The notes: generated by a model not told the origin, from the sequence alone. A DNA stretch of 64,000 nt from Pelobates cultripes (GCA_933207985.1 OW240914.1:203992620-204056619); one strand, 5' to 3'. Positions 12,783 to 25,671 are shown, counted from the first letter of the stretch. Made by a program: numbers and translations.

Positions 12783-13436
12783 TTTTAAGCCATCCTCCTG
12801 TTTGCTACTTTTAGGGTGCAGGAGGGTGGCTTCCCTCAGGTCGAGTCAGCTGTCTGCAGCTGTTGGGAGTCAGAAGCTCTCCCATTCCCCACCCCCTCCT
12901 CTCTGCCTTCTTCCAGGGAAGCTCTGTATTATCTGTTCAGAAGTGACCGTCTGTCACTTCCTCCTAACGCTGGCTACCGAGATTAGAGGGGCCCGATTGT
13001 ACTGTTAAAGGGACGCAGCTCATGACCAGGCCTCTGAAGACACATTGCCAATAGTTGATTCTAATTGCATGGGCCACCTGATGGGCCCACTGAGTGCACA
13101 GGATCACCGAAGGTAGGTCTGCCGTTGGGTGAACCTGCAATTGAGCTTTAACTTGCCACTTGACTTCTTTGTTTCTTCCTCTGTATCGGTCACAATAAAT
13201 TCCAGTACCTGAATGGTTCTCAAACTCAGCAAGCTAACATCAAGCTGCCCCAGCTAAATACTGGATTTTTTCTCTTGCTATTTTTAATACTATATAAGGT
13301 GAATATTTATTAAACGAGTCCGTGTGGAGTGAGTGTGATTTGTGCACAATCACACACAGACACAAACACATGCACACTTATTCACATACGTACACATTTG
13401 TATAGACAGACACTAAGACTCATACACACATACTAA
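12783..13436. other. Old repeat-like DNA without gene
   Basis: The first part (12790-13110) is GC-richer and looks like the body of a non-autonomous element attached to the CA array, comparable in layout to 47.8-48.6 kb. CA-rich text recurs at 13345-13435. No coding signature. Confidence 0.4.
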
Positions 13437-13558
13437 CAGGGTTATTCCCTAAAGTGAGAATTCAAAGTGAATTTAAAGAAAATAGCTGAGAATACTTCCA
13501 CTAAAGCTGAAATTAACTCTGAATTCATATTGAATTCTCACTTTAGTGAATAACTCTG
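13437..13558. mobile_element. Short MITE with TAA flanks
   Basis: A 122-bp foldback element. It starts CAGGGTTATTCCCTAAAG and ends CTTTAGTGAATAACTCTG, which are inverted copies of each other; inside are AGAATTCAA/TTGAATTCT arms. It is flanked by TAA on both sides (13434-13436 and 13559-13561), as expected for PIF/Harbinger-type MITEs. A related left end occurs at about 51130 (CAGGGTTATTCACTAAAG). Confidence 0.75.
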
Positions 13559-14989
13559 TAAGACTTGTGCACACAATGAAATCCTCCACATTAAACGCTG
13601 GCACACAGGGTCCTATGCCATAGACTTAGTGACAGGCTGTTCTATTGCTCCCTGTCACTGTGTTACTCACCCAGCATGCATTTCTCACTATTGCTGGGGG
13701 AGTATTGGATGCACTAGCACCAATGTGCCGTCAATGAAGCAAGCATGTTAGCGTCAGCACGAGGAATTGCCCAGCCAACCACTACACAATCACGCTCAGC
13801 CACCACACACATCCCACTCAGGTATACTACTTAAGGATGATTCTTGCACCAGGGCCCTGCAGTTCCTAGTGATGCCCTTGATTGAACCATTATGTTTGTT
13901 CCATATTCTAGGTTTCTTCTAACTAAACTCTTTAACCTGATAAAATCAGATAAAAAAATAACACAAAAGTAAACAAATTAGGTCTGAGAATGTATATATG
14001 TATATACATATATATATATATATGTATATAGTGTATGTATATATAGTAAAACTCCTGTTTGAAAAGTATATCAGGGTGTGTTTATCTTTCTTATACTGTA
14101 TGCAGTAGTTGACTTGTTATCACCAGTAAACATGACAGCATAGTGTCACAACAGCACAGGGTGAGGTTCTCTCTCTGTTTTTTAGAGTTCGTAATCATAA
14201 TGATTACAACTAGCCTTGGTGCTACAGACATTTATGTTGAATATTCCCCATGTAATGAATGGTTGAAAATCATGGGAAATCGAATTTACAAACATCTGAA
14301 GTGCCAAGGTTAGGCTTTTGCAGATCTAAAGTAAACTTGAAGTGTAGTAATTTATGGCTGACAAATAAAGGAGTGCTTAACTAATTCACTCAAGCTGTCC
14401 TATTCTGCAGCAGCAGCAACTTGTGCAAAAAAACACCAAATAACTCTTGCTCAGTTTGTCAATTTATCAGAGTCCACTTGCTTGCAGATCATTTTGGGAA
14501 ATATGGATGAAACATGCCAAGCATGGCACCTGTGATCAACGGCACAAATATTTCTCCCTTGCACCCGTTTCATCTTTCTGATCCTAATACTATAAGGTGC
14601 TATGATCTGTATTATATTACTCATCATACCTCCAGAGTCTTCAATTTAGAAAGCACAGTCCTTATTTTTGGCCAAATCTCTCTGTCATCTTTTCTATACT
14701 AATGTCCGTCTTTTCTACGAGCTCCATATTGCTGGTGAGTCTGAGTGTAACAGCTCCACAGCATTCATACTCACAGTAATGTGTCTTTAAAATACAATAA
14801 ATGTGTTAAGAAATTAGTCAGTGTAAATATGATACATTGGTCTTGTTCTAAAATACATTTTAGTTACATAACGTATTATTTGTAAGTCTCTTAAAAAAAT
14901 ACAAATCTGTTGATGCATAGCAAGTTGGTAACGATTAACTAAAGTTTTAATTTGGCCATTAAAAGACCCCTAGTGTCTCCCACACTAGT
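13559..14989. other. DNA without recognised gene; AT microsatellite
   Basis: A TA/TG microsatellite lies at 13991-14046. The rest shows no coding motif or element ends. Confidence 0.4.
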
Positions 14990-15720
14990 TTATCTCAATA
15001 AAGTGGTCTGGGTGCAGTGAAAGAAAGTTTTGTAGGAACTGCAATGTCTCTCAGACAGCCACTAGAGATGTTTCCTTTACAATGACCGAGTTTCAGTTGG
15101 TCATGTGAACATCGAACTTCTTGATATGCAGCTCATTGGGAAGTATTGAATTCAATGTTTCCCTATGAGAAGCATTTGATTGGAGGTGCACACAAAATCT
15201 AAATTAAAGGGTTACTTCAAGCATCCAAGGCTATAGTGGTTATGATGTGGCAACTACCCTATGAGAAGCATTTGATTGGAAGTGCACACGGGTGATCTGA
15301 GTTAAAGGGTTAGCCCAAGCATCCAAGCGAGCTGTAGTGGTTATCATGTGAGGAGTACCCTGGCCCTTTTTTTTAGTAATGGGGCAAACTGGATTATAAT
15401 GGTTTGCATCTTACTTGGGTCCCATCCAGGCACCGTGGGTCCTTTCTGCTCTAATAAGGTGCTTCTGGCTTCAGCAAAGCTGTAAAAGCTGGATGCCGAA
15501 GCCATTTATTTTCATTGGCTAAGAGCTGACCACTCTCAGTCAAGGCATGCAATTCTGTGTTTATAGAAATGTGCACAGAATGTATATGAGCCAGCCTGGA
15601 ATTTTTCTTCTGGTCTGGCTGATGATACCCCAATGATGCTGCCAGAGCATAATGCTTCACATACAGACCCCGGGCACCATAACCACATCCAATCACTGAC
15701 ATGGTTATGGTAATTGGAGT
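14990..15720. repeat. Relics of TTAA-type MITEs
   Basis: Phrases such as AAGTGGTCTGGGTGCAGTG (about 15001) and GACAGCCACTAGAG (about 15055) also occur in the repeats near 33.4 and 62.2 kb. Two tandem half-copies of TATGAGAAGCATTTGATTGG occur near 15165 and 15261. The open frame on the minus strand at 15451-15702 has no known family. Confidence 0.45.
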
Positions 15721-15756
15721 AACCTTTTAAGTTTTAGCTTTCATTTTTTTTTTTAT

Positions 15757-16030
15757 TTAAAATTTATTTTGGGCTGCGTAATAATAAATAATTAAATTGG
15801 GAAGACCTAGTCCCCCTTTAACTCTCGGTCTATACAAGAGAGTTCTAGCTATCCTATGTCGCTTGCCCTGCCAAATAAATGTGTCTATAGCTTTCTGAAT
15901 ACCCAATAAGTCCTCTTTACAGACCTTTATAGGCAATGCTTGAAATAGAAATAAAAGCCTCGGTAAAATATTCATTTTTATAGAATGAATTCTGCCAATC
16001 CATGAAATTGGCTTATCATGCCAATTCTCT
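15757..16030 (-). mobile_element. L1/Tx1-like ORF2 segment, inverted 5' part
   Basis: The minus strand reads WHDKPISWIGRIHSIKMNIL, then LLFLFQALPIKV, FIWQGKRHRIARTLL and KGGLGLPNLIIYYYAAQ, the post-polymerase region of an L1/Tx1-type ORF2. The next residues of the same protein (LAQIVGWHANQWKYRWADME) start on the opposite strand at about 16030. The two segments meet head to head and together give a nearly continuous protein. This is the arrangement left by twin priming. Confidence 0.85.
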
Positions 16031-17153
16031 TGGCTCAAATTGTTGGTTGGCATGCAAATCAATGGAAATACAGATGGGCAGATATGGAGGAAGATTTAAT
16101 GACACCAGACTCGCCAGGGTTGTATATGTGGTTGAATAAGGTTTCAAGACCAGGGTTGAAACAAATATGCCCTTCTACGGCAAACTCCCTCCACATTTGG
16201 GATAAACTTAAGTTAAAATATGGTCTAACTAATTTCCCCTGTTTTTCGAAATAGACAATTTATTCCTGGTATGGAAGAACACAATTTTCAAGGCTTAAAG
16301 GCAGGAGGAATCTATAGATATGTAGATCTTTGGTCAGAAGGAGAGGTAGTTTTATTTTCTAGTTTGTTGACCAGAATAGAACTGAGGACAGGAGATTTTT
16401 TTCGTTATTTGCAGATTAGAGATTTTGCATATTCAATGGAGGTAAAAACGGCAGTTAAATTCCCCTTCACTAATTTTGAAAAAATGTGCAAAATAGGTAG
16501 GTTAAAGGGAGGTCTTATCTCTGATTTGTATAATCAACTAAGTGAGGAACCTACGGTTTGGGCTCCATTAAAGTATATATCCTACTGGGAGGCAGATTTA
16601 GGTTCTTCTTTGGAAACTAAGGATTGGATAGATATCTGGGAAACAGCATCCAAAATATCGATTTGTGTAATCTCGCAGGAACAAATGTTTAAGATATTAT
16701 TTAGGTGGCATGTGACCCCTGTTTTTTTGTACAAAATAGGTAAAAATCTGACGGATCTTTGTTGGAGGGGATGTGGTTTACAAGGGACATATTTACACAT
16801 GTGGTGGGATTGCCCAAAGATTAAAAGCTATTGGGAGGAAATAAGGGAGCTAATTCAAGTGGTAATACAGGGAAATATAGAACTCAATCCTTGGATATTT
16901 TTGCTATCGAAATCAATAGCAGGTATACCCTGCCATTCGCAGAAATTAATATTTTTTATTGGCCGCACGTAGATGTATAGCCGCTAGCTGGATAAATCTG
17001 GATTTACCATCAATGAGGGAGGTGGAATTAAAGATTCAAGAAAATTATATAATGGATGAATTATCATCTAGAGTAAGACATTCTTATTATATGTTTGGTA
17101 AGGTCTGGGAACCCTGGAAGGTTTATGCGAATAGAAAGGGTATAGGTAGATAG
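16019..17153 (+). pseudogene. L1/Tx1-like ORF2 C-terminus, 3' part
   Basis: Continues the inverted segment: LAQIVGWHANQWKY, SRPGLKQICPSTANSLHIWD, then after a frameshift near 16255 the C-terminal domain with a Cys/His cluster CWRGCGLQGTYLHMWWDC (about 16759-16812) and a second frameshift near 16955. It ends with WEPWKVYANRKGIGR and a stop at 17153. The CCHC-like cluster is typical of L1/Tx1 ORF2 C-termini. The 3' UTR probably runs to the A tract at 17567-17577. No target duplication was found. Confidence 0.85.
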
Positions 17154-20100
17154 AGAGGCAGAGGGGGGAGAGTGTATTAAATTTTTTTTTTTTTTTTATT
17201 TATTTATTTTTTTGTTTTGTGTGTGTAAAAATTTGTATTGATGAATAACTCAAAATGGTGATATTAGAGCTTAAATGAAATCTTTTAGGTAATATTGCTG
17301 TTAAATGCATGTTAAAGATTGTATAATGTATAATGAGTTCTTTTTTGTTGTTTTTAGTGTTAAATAAAGAAAGAATATTATATAAAAATTTATTTTGGGG
17401 TGGTGGAGGAGACCAGGTTAGTAAGGTTTACTCTAAGAAAAACAGTGCTTTATTAAATATTTCAATTGGGAAAATGTTAATAAAACTGACTAAACATATT
17501 AACTTTTATATTATTAGAGGAGCAAGAAATGTACTCCTCAATAAGCATATTTCCTAAAATCGAATTAAAAAAAAAAAGGCAGAAATACAATCATAGTGCA
17601 GTATGTAAGCTGGCAGAGGTTTTTGGTTTGAGAGTGCATTTAGGTCCCCATGATAAACATGCCAACTGTGCTGCTTACATGACAAATATATAACAAATAG
17701 TAAGAAATAAAAAATATATGTGTGCAAAGATGGGCGCTTTTAGGATAATTTGATAGAAATAATATTACAGCAGCTACCACATAGATATAGAGGTGTATTC
17801 CCTGTATACTGAATACTGTGTTAACTCATAGGGGTAAGTTATTATTCCCTTAAGCACTCCATAACTACACCAGTGGTGGTTAATCTATATTTTCCTTCAC
17901 TTTTGTGTACAATCCTTTTAGATATATATAACAGTCTGACCAAGGACAAGTTTGCAGACACATACTAGAGAAGTTAGAAAATACCACAGCCAGTCAAGAA
18001 AATGTCTCTTCTATGAAGCTATAATTTCCAACTTTGTCACTATTTTGTTTTGTCATCCAGGCCCTCTGCGTTGCCACAACCTTTGTGTAATATTTTTATT
18101 TATTTTCAAACATAAGATAGTGTGTCACATGCTTTTTTGCTAATTTTGATATACTAGTGAGGGTTAGGCTACAGTAGGTCAATAAAAACTGAAATATAGA
18201 AAAATAAAAGTAAATAAAATAAAATAAAAAAGCACCTTAAGTTATTACTCTTTGATCAGCAAATAAATTATATGTATATTTTAATATTTTGTTTTTAAAC
18301 AGGCAAAGTGGCTATATATTTTAGAGCTTCCTTTTATAGAATAGACTTGCATTCCTGCCTTCACGAACTTACATTATACATATATATTACACAAGATCCA
18401 GCGCACTCACCTATCCACTAAACAGCAACTTCAATGTTGAAAGATTTTAATTGTTTGGTTTTTTTAAAAATCACATAATCTAGGCAAAAATAATGGGGGT
18501 TTAGTTATATTATATGATTTTTTTTATTTCCCCCACGTAAGTGGGTTAATCTCATAAGAGCAGACATTAGGCTGTTAGAGTAGGACCTGCCAAAGATGGG
18601 GTACATTGACGTTGTGGCAGGCTTATGCAATGTATGATCATATAATGTAACTAAACCCCAAAGAAGACCTCTCCTTTCTGCACTCCAGTGCTCTCAGCTA
18701 GCCTGCTGCTTTCCTTTCTGCACTCCCAGTGCTCCAATCCCCCTTTACCTGCCTAGCAGGGAGGGGTTTATTCCCACTGCTGCAGCTGATTATCTGCAGC
18801 TGAGCAGTGGGTTGGAGACAGATCAAAACTCTGACCTTATTTCTCCCAGTTGTATGCAAACTGCGGAGTGGAGCATTCGCCCACCCTGCTCTCCAAATGC
18901 TCCACCCCAGGGGCCCATAACTAAACTTTGGTTTGTGTTGCCTACAACACATACTCCCCCCGGGGTTAAATGTTATAGGCCTATCTGCGTTCACTTTATC
19001 ACAACACATATACAATATTCAGGCTACACACACACACACACAACCAACACTCAGCCTCCCTCATTCACAGAACTGAGCCAAGGGCTGTAGAAGGGGGCCC
19101 CAATCAGGCACCCTACTTAGGGCCATCTGCAATCTTAATCCAGGTGGCTGATTGGAAGCTCCTATAACTAGATACTTTTCAATGCAATTAAAACATAGGA
19201 TGATCCAAAAATCAAGAAAGCATGTCATGCTCAGCAGGTGGGATGGAATTTGGGAGCACACATGCCATTCAACTTTCAGGATAAGCTGTAATATTTCAGT
19301 CTGGAGGTAGCTTAAGTAGTATGACTACAAAAACACATTAATATCAAATGGACTACACCAACACACTAAAAACACACTTGCCAGTCCTGTACTAAAGGTT
19401 CCCCATTATGGTGGAAGTTATGTAAAAAGACCGTGGCTCATCTTATTCTAAATTAAGCAGAATGAAAATTTCCCATAAATACTTTGATTTACAAAGGGAA
19501 TATTCTCCATAAATCACATGCGAGCCCTTCTGTCAATCTTTATGAAGTCGGCTTTGACATTTCATAAAATAGAAAATGATGTCACTGATAAGATACTACT
19601 ACTGAGAAATGGTGAGCTTTATCCTGCAGCTAGCATTGTTCACTTATGTAAAGCTTTTGGGTGTTTGAATTTGTGCCAAACAAACGCCCACATGTGCCAT
19701 TGGATTAAATAGATAAATGTTGAAGTTCCATAATCCTTCAGGCAAAAAGAGTTAAGCTCACCATCTGCTTATGTTAATCCCATTCTTAGCAGGATGTTAC
19801 AGAATATATGTTGGCAATTATCCCACACAATTATATTGAAAAACTCAATTATATAGATTTAAAAGTACTACATAAGAAAAATCTTATATTTTACTTTATC
19901 TATCTTTACTGTACTTTATAACAGCATATGTATTACAAGAACATATCAAACAATATAAAACAGAAAGTAGATGTTATAAGGCCATGACAGCAAAGACACC
20001 TGCTCTTTCTTTGCTACTCATGGACATTAGTACGTGTCAGAGTTGTTGTACCCATTATTTGCCATCAATATGTACTTTCTTTTTCTTGGCATCTAATCTC

Positions 20101-20399
20101 ACTCATCATTTACTCCCTTTATTGCCATCTTTGTATTTCCTGTTTTCTATCAATCCTTTTGGTCCCTACTCTAAATTTATTATCCCTTTTCTACCATTTT
20201 TGTCCCATGCAATCAGCTCCACCAGTTTTATGGTACCTTACTTTTCCTTTGAGGGTGGTTTTTAGATTCCAAAGGGGAATCTTTGTGGCTCTCTTCCCCT
20301 TGTCCATAGGAGTTTTTCTCCAATCAGGCCTGTTTGTGCATGTGGCCACCATCTTGGAACTCAATCATAGCAGCCATTTTGTTTTCCTTCAGTTTTTGG
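17154..20399. other. LINE 3' tail, then DNA without gene
   Basis: 17154-17577 is the probable LINE 3' UTR with T-rich and A-rich tracts. From 17578 to 20399 no coding family was recognised. Phrases such as GATCCAGCGCACTCACC (about 18393) suggest an old dispersed repeat near 18.36-18.66 kb, and a short CA run lies at 19028-19042. Confidence 0.4.
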
Positions 20400-21257
20400 G
20401 CACCTTCACAGAGCTACCTTATTTAGTATTCAACTTAGTATTACTTAGTATTCAAAGGAAACATAATAAGTTTTTCTTCTTCCTAGCCCATTATCAAGGT
20501 ATTTCTTTTATACTGCATGGACCCCCCTACTATAAGATTGGGGGGGGGGGGGGAGACCCCTGCATATTGATATATTGGCAGAGAGAAGTTCCATACTATT
20601 GGCACCTTAGCCTGAGGTGAATACTCAGGGTATTTAAAATTGACTTAAGCTGGGGTAAGCCCCCAATATGTTATCACTGTGAACTGGCATGATCCCAGAG
20701 TTTGGAATCAACGCTATTCTGACTATATTATACCTATGGGTTGCGATTGTATGTCCTCAACGTTCTCCCCTACTGCCTATTACAAAGTGCCTTTACTGGT
20801 CTTCCCATGCAGTGCCCCTCTACATCCCTGTTGCACACAATGCTCCCACATGAAATTTAGGTTAACTCAGACTGCCTGTTTCACCCAGCCTGCCTAATTA
20901 TTTATAGCTTGTTAAGTTGAATTCCATATTACTGTGTACTATTTTCCTCATGTGTACAGTACACACTAATTCCTCTATTTTTTATATAGTAATTGTTTAT
21001 AAAGGTGCCTGTTACATATGACTGTCATCATTATGGGAGCTTTACCATGGATCAAAAACTCGGGACTTCAAGTCCGCAATAAATGGAGCGATAACTGCTT
21101 CTGTGAAGAAGGCACTTTCCAACTTACTCAACTTCTGGCAGAAACGCCACATGAGGTGGACAGATCCGCTATATCCACAGTAAAAACTGAGTTTGGCAAA
21201 TAGCACTGGAACGGCTCAGCCCCTGCTCCTCGCTTTTCAAAAGACTTTGGCCCCCTG

Positions 21258-22093
21258 CAGAGGTGGCTCTCTAATTAGGCGATTTAGGCGGCCGCCTAAG
21301 GCTTTGCGCACCTAAATCACCTTAGGGCAGACTACCTGAGACCGAGGATCCGACACAGGAGGGGGCCCGGCGGCTTGCCCATAATGCCGCTGGGTGCGAG
21401 GCTCCTCCAGTCAGTCTGCCCGGGAGAGAGACAGCCTTCAGTCTGCAGCTCCGCCTGTCAGAGCGTTGCCGCAGGTTACCACAGCAACACTCTGACTGGA
21501 GATCGCAAGATTTACCACAAGGTCTGCAGCTTACTGACGGCAGAGCTGCAGACCAGAGAGCCGGACCACCCCTCCTCCTGTCATAGCCTTCCTCCCTAGA
21601 CACATGCTCATAAAGACATACATTCACACACAAGGATACTCTCGGTCAGACACATACTTTCATGTACATACACAGCTAGACAATGCCAGACACACTCAGA
21701 AATACACGCACTGGCAGTAATGTATACACGACTGCAGGCTATGTAATCATACCCCGCAGTCGTGTATAAATTATTGCATAATTGCTAATTAAATTTGTTT
21801 ATTGCAAATAATTTAGTTAGCAAATTATGCCATAACTATTGTCGGAGAGCTCACAACACAGCGGCAAAGGCAGCCGCGACACTGCAATGAATAATGAGAC
21901 TAGCTTTCTGTATCCAGCACTGAAATTGAATACAAAGACTAGCTCTCTGTATCCAGCGCTGCAAGCGTGTCCAATACAGCTACAGCACCTTATACACACA
22001 ATGCAACCACTATTTTTTTTTCTATTTGGATGTTAGTGGGGGCCTCATGTTTGAGTTTCGCCTAAGGCCTCACAAAGTCTAGAGCTGCCACTG
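21258..22093. mobile_element. Non-autonomous hAT-type element, 8-bp duplication
   Basis: 836 bp, flanked by GCCCCCTG (21250-21257) and GTCCCCTG (22094-22101), 7 of 8 bases the same. Ends: CAGAGGTGGCTCTCTA at the left and, on the other strand, CAGTGGCAGCTCTAGA at the right. 8-bp duplications and CAG(A/T)G ends fit hAT. It holds a CA-rich stretch (about 21600-21715), a hairpin TATACACGACTGC/GCAGTCGTGTATA (21722-21768) and a short tandem copy of CTGTATCCAGC (21909, 21948). No transposase. Confidence 0.8.
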
Positions 22094-22379
22094 GTCCCCT
22101 GACCAAAAGGCTACTCTTTAATGGCCCTTTTATAAATGAGCTACAGAAGCACGTCAACTTATTCATGTCCACTCCTGCTAAGGGTGGTTTTAAGTGGGGT
22201 GGTCAGCAGTGGGGCCATGCTGGCTTACTGGCCCCAGGGGATACCAGTCCTTCTTCTTCTAAATTCCCTTCAGGAGTTCCTTCCTACCTCTTCACAGCAG
22301 GAAAAAATTTCAGATGACGGTGGTTTTGTCAGCAATATTTTCATGGAAAGGAAGAAAAGCAGTTTTCTCCCTCTCTTTT

Positions 22380-23830
22380 GGAAAGGTTGACCGTGCCAAT
22401 TTGCCTACAGGCTAAGTTCAGCCCCTTGGTATATTATAAAACTTCTTAAGCCAGTCATCACCTCCACTCCATGGGGCATTCATTCTCTACTTTACCTTGA
22501 CAATCTTTAGATTTGTTTGTGATGATTCACAATTGCAGTCTTAGATGCAGTATGAAGTTCATTTTCATGAATCTTGAGGTTTCCCTGTGATTCAGGAGAA
22601 ATCAGCTTTCTCCCCGTCTTATGTGGTACTTTTTTTAATGAGATTCAAAATTGCTGCCATTACTTGCGTCCAATACTTAACCCTTTCCAAGATAGCCAGA
22701 CTTATTGTTCATCCTGATCAGGTTCTTCTTCTCCTCTTGATCCACTTTGAGAGAATCCTCTCCTCCTCTATTCAAGCAGGATATCTAGGGCCCTTACATT
22801 AAAAAGCTATGCAATGCATGGTTTCTATGTACATTGCCACATTATGATCAAATGGTTCCTCTAAGACAATGTCATGACATAACTTCAATAGTGATTTTTG
22901 CATATGTAAACCTAGAATGGCATGGCTGTCTTCTACCCATTACCAGACTTCACAGTGGAATCCAATTCCAGCCTCTTGGCCTGGTGGGTTCCTGCAGAAA
23001 TCAGCCCAATGGGGAACCATGGTTGGACACAGAAGGAGGTTTGCATATCAATGGCTTGGAAATCATAGGCTCCTTTGCAATCCGTAGCTTGAGCAGAAAC
23101 CTCACTGTGTGCTGTGGATGGCCAATATCTCCGCCATCAGCAGTCTTGGAGGAGCACATTTGCATTGGAAAGGAACCTTGATCACATTACAACACCTTAA
23201 ATTACCTATCCTATCTGTTCGCTATTGGAAGGACGTATCATTCCATTAATTTAATGTGGCCAGCTATCTTGGCAGCCCATGTCCAAGTGCAAGGAACTCC
23301 AATTCTTAGGGACCCATTGGCCTGTAGATTATTTTTGCACCACCTGCATTTAAGTACTCTCACCTTTGGAATGTTGATTTAGTCCTCTGTTTCCTACAGA
23401 ATTTGCCTGATATTGAAGTCTTATCTCTGCACCAACTCTCAGTGAAGCTTATCCTTTTGTTGCGTCTTGTTTTCTTCCATCGCGTCTCTGAAGTTTTGAT
23501 GTTGACGGCTTTTGCTTCTCTCCTGAGGGAATCAACTTCTCTTTCTCACACGGGACAAAGTTTGACTATTCATCCCCACAAGTCATTACTGAATCCCAGT
23601 GTAGCTCAGTTTGTGCACTGGCTTTTATTTCTTGCAGCCGTTGATTCATCATTCGGTGCTTACTTGGTTCATGGTGCTGCTGTCTGTCAGAAACTTCTTT
23701 GACTGGCATCCTTCGTTCCGCCAACTGGTCCTGCGAAAAGACCTTTCATGCTTTCTACTTTTGCCCTTCTCCTCATGTATATTTCCTATTTTTCCTCAGA
23801 GCATTAAAAATATCAAAATATGAAACCACC
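22380..23830 (+). pseudogene. DIRS-like RT / RNase H / recombinase remnant
   Basis: Fragments in shifting frames: a stretch resembling the end of the RT (VYYKTS, SHHLHSMGHSF) near 22420-22480, YDQMVPLRQCHDIT near 22840, the RNase H-like GGLHINGLEIIGSFAIRSL near 23035-23095, and the tyrosine recombinase-like EVLSLHQLSVKLILLLRL and FHRVSEVLMLTAF near 23410-23520. W-H-P-S-F-R-Q-L near 23705 resembles the C-terminal end of these recombinases. Many stops and frameshifts make it non-functional. Order RT, RNase H, recombinase without an aspartic protease fits DIRS rather than gypsy. Confidence 0.55.
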
Positions 23831-24169
23831 TGTCATGTATTAAAATTGTATATTACACTAGCTTTAGTGTACCGATAATCTTAATTTTAGTAATGACAGG
23901 TGGTAAATATTTTCCCTCCTCAATCTGTTTTTCTCTCTTGCAGTAGTGCATATATTTTGTTACACTTTGATCATTTGCTCTTGTGTTTGTGATGGTTGCT
24001 ATTGATGTTTTGAGGACGTTTTATATATGTGTTGATTTGTTACTTATATTCATTTAATCTTGGATTACAAGCTATCATCTGGACATTCTACTACTAATAT
24101 CTCTTCCACGTTGCCAAGTTTTCTTGAGCTTCTTTATCTCATACACTTTGGATTGGTTTCCTGATGTTT

Positions 24170-24420
24170 TTAACTTTGGAATGAGTTTTTTTTTTTTAAA
24201 ATAAATTCTTTATTTATAGTTTTCCAGTTTGGTGTATTATAGGTGAGGGTTACAGAATAAAGATGGGGAATAAGGGTGGTAGGTACATGTTGGGAAAAAA
24301 CATTGACATTGGTAGCAGAGCTTACTATCATATACTGGGAGCGCTCAACAGAGTACATGGGTACAGATAAGTCACTCAATGAGATACATTATAGGTATTT
24401 GTGATATCTAAGTCAGATAG
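24170..24420 (-). mobile_element. Probable LINE/SINE 3' end with poly(A)
   Basis: On the minus strand the text ends AACTATAAATAAAG AATTTATTTT followed by about 12 A (plus-strand T run at 24187-24198). This is a polyadenylated insertion tail. Family and 5' limit are not resolved. Confidence 0.4.
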
Positions 24421-24845
24421 TTTCATTTATTATGTCGAGAGGCTCTGTAGTTGTGGTGTCTCCCCTTACGGTTTGGAGTGGACAGGATGGGCAAGTGTTC
24501 GTCTGTTATAAATGGTTGGGATTATGCGCAGGTGCGTTCGTCAGTGCGCGTTTATGGAGATGCTATTTGCCCCTATCCATGTGAGGGGATTAAGGTTTTT
24601 TTTTTTTTTATGTCATGTTTTGGGACTTTGTTCTATTTCACTCGCATCAAGAAAGTTGAGGAGACTTGTCCTGGTCATGTCCTTATATTAGCTCTCTTCC
24701 TGTTTTTCATTTGGTTGATATGTTGTATTACTTGTACTGCTATGGAGTACAGTAAAGAGAGAGAAAGCAAAATATTTGCCTCCTGTCTTTACAAAAATTA
24801 AAATTATAGGTAGACTAAAGCTAATATAATCTATAATTTTGTGAA

Positions 24846-25375
24846 GGAAGCAATTATTACTTTCTCAATTTGACATCTAGGCTCATAAGCCTACCGACAT
24901 ACACAAACACACTTTGTACCTGCATCCACAAACATACATTTACATTCACTCAGCTACCTACCCTCCAAAGACACTGCCAATTGTATGCATACACGTCTGA
25001 CACCTGTTTACATTAGTCTATTCAGTAAAGCCTAACAGACTATTGTCTGGCATTGCAGTAACTTTACACCAAAAATCAACTGCACTAACTGGCATATGTT
25101 TGCTGCAAATCCTATTACTAAAAGCCTCTTACACCATAGGAAGACAGAAATTGCAAAGCCTGTAAACGGTGTTGTAGTTTCACAGAATAGTAAAAAAGCC
25201 CCACTACTGGCATATATGCTATGTCCTGTGAGAACAGGCTTAAAGTCTCACTAGGTGAGCTATGGCAGTAAAATTAATACTTTTGGAGCCTTAGTGTCTC
25301 TATTAAAAATAACTAGGCCACTCTGTGCAGAAAAAAAGGTTTTGAACTTACCTTTTTTCCCTCTGTGCTGGGATT
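24846..25375. other. DNA without recognised gene
   Basis: Nothing supported here besides CA-containing simple text near 24900-24960. Confidence 0.35.
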
Positions 25376-25671
25376 ATACATAATCACCAGATTTTACTGA
25401 GGTTGGTGATAAAATGGTTACGTGAAAAGTGGTACATTAATCTTAATTAAATACCCTGGAGCATTGACTTTGTACAAATATATACATTTGTGTTGCTGTT
25501 TTGAATTCTGTGAATACTTTTAAAACGGTAGTAACAGGATACCAAATTTTGCAAAGTTTAACTTTATAACTTTAATTCACTTTTTGCAATATCCTGGACA
25601 TATTGGGCATTTTAATAATTAGGACTAATAAGTGAATCTTTTTTAGTTACTTTTCTGTTGTGTAGAAATTA
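25376..25671 (+). repeat. Relic related to the repeat at 54.9-55.2 kb
   Basis: The order of phrases GTTACGTGAAAAGTG (about 25419), TAAATACCCTGGAGC (25448) and ATATACATTTGTGT (25481) matches GTTTACGTAAAAAGTGT, TAAATAGCCTGTGATG and ATATACATTTGTGTGG at 54.91-55.0 kb. Both are probably fragments of one piggyBac-like family. Confidence 0.6.

Larger units (their letters stand above)
20400..24845 (+). mobile_element. DIRS-like tyrosine-recombinase retroelement, degraded
   Basis: The region holds the recognisable pol remnant at 22380-23760. Near the right end, 23845-23892 and 24797-24845 are inverted copies of each other (both contain the AGCTTTAGT core in opposite orientation), as expected for the inverted or complementary ends of DIRS-like elements. 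A hAT-type element (21258-22093) is inserted in it, and a LINE-like 3' end on the minus strand (polyT at 24184) interrupts the tail. The left limit is a guess; 20.4-21.2 kb has no clear family motif. Confidence 0.5.

Noticed and set aside
12302..12783. Overlapping 60-140 codon frames on both strands rich in Val/Cys/Met or Thr/His
   Set aside because: They are translations of a CA-rich minisatellite and have no non-repetitive domain.
16582..16800. Minus-strand 72-codon frame
   Set aside because: Antisense shadow of the L1/Tx1 ORF2 C-terminus.
18698..19015. Minus-strand frame containing VKGDWSTGSAERKA, considered as the missing troponin C-terminal exon (GDWRKN)
   Set aside because: Only G-D-W matches, there is no GRKKMF motif after it and no acceptor fitting phase 0; chance similarity.
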